Assembly (NCBI GenBank): GCA_024279115.1
Contig: JAJRRW010000026.1
Span: 1-33,791 of the forward strand
Length of the DNA stretch: 33,791 nt
Reading direction: 5' to 3'
Source: Alphaproteobacteria bacterium
GTDB lineage: Bacteria; Pseudomonadota; Alphaproteobacteria; Rhizobiales; JAKIUO01
This document shows positions 33,128-33,791 of this stretch, piece by piece. The position numbers were made by a program, and so were the translations under genes. Below the pieces are notes generated by a model that was not told where the DNA came from, did not search any database, and saw only the letters and a program-made list of their open reading frames with translations. Numbering within the stretch: the stretch's first letter is position 1; each line of letters starts with the position of its first letter.

Positions 33128-33791
33128 ATGCGGATATTGGTGACAGGGGCAACAGGTTTTATTGGCCGTTCTCTCGTAAGGGCACTTGCCAACCAGCATC
33201 ATGATCTGGTGCTGACGTCCAGATCACCCCCCGGGCGAGCAGATGGGCATGACTGGCGGAGCATTGATTTTGCGACGGCTCACAGCGTGGGGGATTGGCG
33301 CGAACTGGTTGCCAATGTTGATCTGGTCGTCAATGCTGTGGGGATCTTCAAGCCAACCCACCAGCAAAGCTTTGAGGCATTGCATTGCAAGGCTCCAAAA
33401 GCCTTGTTTGAGGCGGCGAGACAAGCGGGCGTCAAGCGTATAATCCAGATTTCGGCGCTGGGCACAGATGAGCACGCGGTCAGTTCCTATCATTTGTCGA
33501 AGTTGCAGGCCGATGAGGCGCTGGCCAAAATGGATGTGGATTGGGTGGTGCTGCGCCCCTCGCTGATTATCGGCGGGGTTGGCGATAGCTGGCGCTTTTT
33601 CAAGGCGTTGGCAGCGCTGCCGGTGACGCCGGTGATCGGCGATGGCATGCAACCCTTGCAACCCGTACCGATTGAGGATGTGATCCGGGCCGTTTTGGCC
33701 TCGATTGATCGTCCCGAGGTGATCAAAAGCCGTATCAATATCGTTGGAGACGAGTGTGTGACGCTGGAGGGCTATTTGCGGGCCCTGTCGA
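33128..33791 (+). CDS. NAD(P)-binding SDR-family protein, 3' end beyond window
   Basis: The visible 221 codons start MRILVTGATGFIGRSLVRAL with the Gly-rich nucleotide loop (Gly7, Gly10, Gly13) of extended SDR enzymes, then VDLVVNAVGIF, ISALGTDE and YxxxK at Tyr121/Lys125 (SSYHLSKLQADEAL), followed by WVVLRPSLIIGGVGDS. The pattern resembles SDR proteins that in other bacteria carry a C-terminal DoxX-like membrane domain; whether this one does cannot be seen. The ATG follows AAGGAGGTG. It is the third gene of the regulator-led group and is cut by the window edge. Confidence 0.88.
   Translation, partial: MRILVTGATGFIGRSLVRALANQHHDLVLTSRSPPGRADGHDWRSIDFATAHSVGDWRELVANVDLVVNAVGIFKPTHQQSFEALHCKAPKALFEAARQAGVKRIIQISALGTDEHAVSSYHLSKLQADEALAKMDVDWVVLRPSLIIGGVGDSWRFFKALAALPVTPVIGDGMQPLQPVPIEDVIRAVLASIDRPEVIKSRINIVGDECVTLEGYLRALS

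Noticed and set aside
1-33791. CRISPR array, defence system, prophage or secondary-metabolite cluster
   Set aside because: No spaced short repeats, nucleases, integrases, phage structural genes or large synthases were seen. The window is mainly core housekeeping genes.

Overview
This window comes from an alphaproteobacterial chromosome of about 50% GC. The closest fit is Hyphomicrobiales (Rhizobiales) or a neighbouring order, inferred from gene order and protein signatures only. The supporting signs are an uninterrupted tuf-S10-spc-alpha ribosomal cluster; the downstream order rplQ, HtrA protease, rarA, crcB, rluC, HAD phosphatase, ATP12; the zinc-ribbon adenylate kinase; the four-Cys-free bS14-type rpsN; and a long SUF operon. 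Genus cannot be assigned.

Region 1 (1-15370) begins with the last 46 codons of EF-Tu, followed by a terminator-like hairpin. It then holds the S10 operon (rpsJ to rpsQ), the spc operon (rplN to secY, with adk overlapping secY) and the alpha operon (rpsM, rpsK, rpoA, rplQ), ending in a clear terminator. A sigma70-like promoter lies before rpsM. No rpmJ is present between secY and rpsM. secY is split by an apparent one-base deletion near 11318. Several intercistronic spacers carry hairpins.

Region 2 (15518-22048) has an HtrA/DegP-type periplasmic protease, RarA, a small unknown membrane protein, CrcB (frameshifted in a run of nine G), an RluA-family pseudouridine synthase, a HAD phosphatase and an ATP12 family protein. 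The last of these converges, one base apart, on an alpha/beta hydrolase on the minus strand. A terminator for the plus-strand genes lies inside the 3' end of that hydrolase gene.

Region 3 (22049-31614) is the Fe-S cluster assembly operon: iscR-like regulator, cysteine desulfurase 1, sufB, a disrupted small membrane ORF containing a 140-bp inverted-repeat element, sufC, sufD, sufS, sufT and an A-type carrier. It runs on into a peptidoglycan amidase and an OsmC-like protein. The promoter contains a near-consensus IscR type-1 site over its -35 element, so the regulator probably represses its own operon according to cluster status. The two PLP desulfurases supply sulfur, SufBCD is the scaffold/ATPase complex, and SufT and SufA are maturation and carrier factors.

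Region 4 (31615-33791) has tRNA-Leu(UAA) followed by a 119-bp tandem repeat that starts within the tRNA 3' end. After it comes a GbsR/MarR-like regulator, a small three-helix membrane protein and the start of an NAD(P)-binding SDR protein that runs off the window. Matching palindromes precede both the regulator and the membrane-protein gene, suggesting a small self-regulated operon. This regulator-membrane protein-SDR module, the tRNA-linked repeat and the element in the suf operon are the least explained parts of the window. Everything else is core housekeeping sequence.
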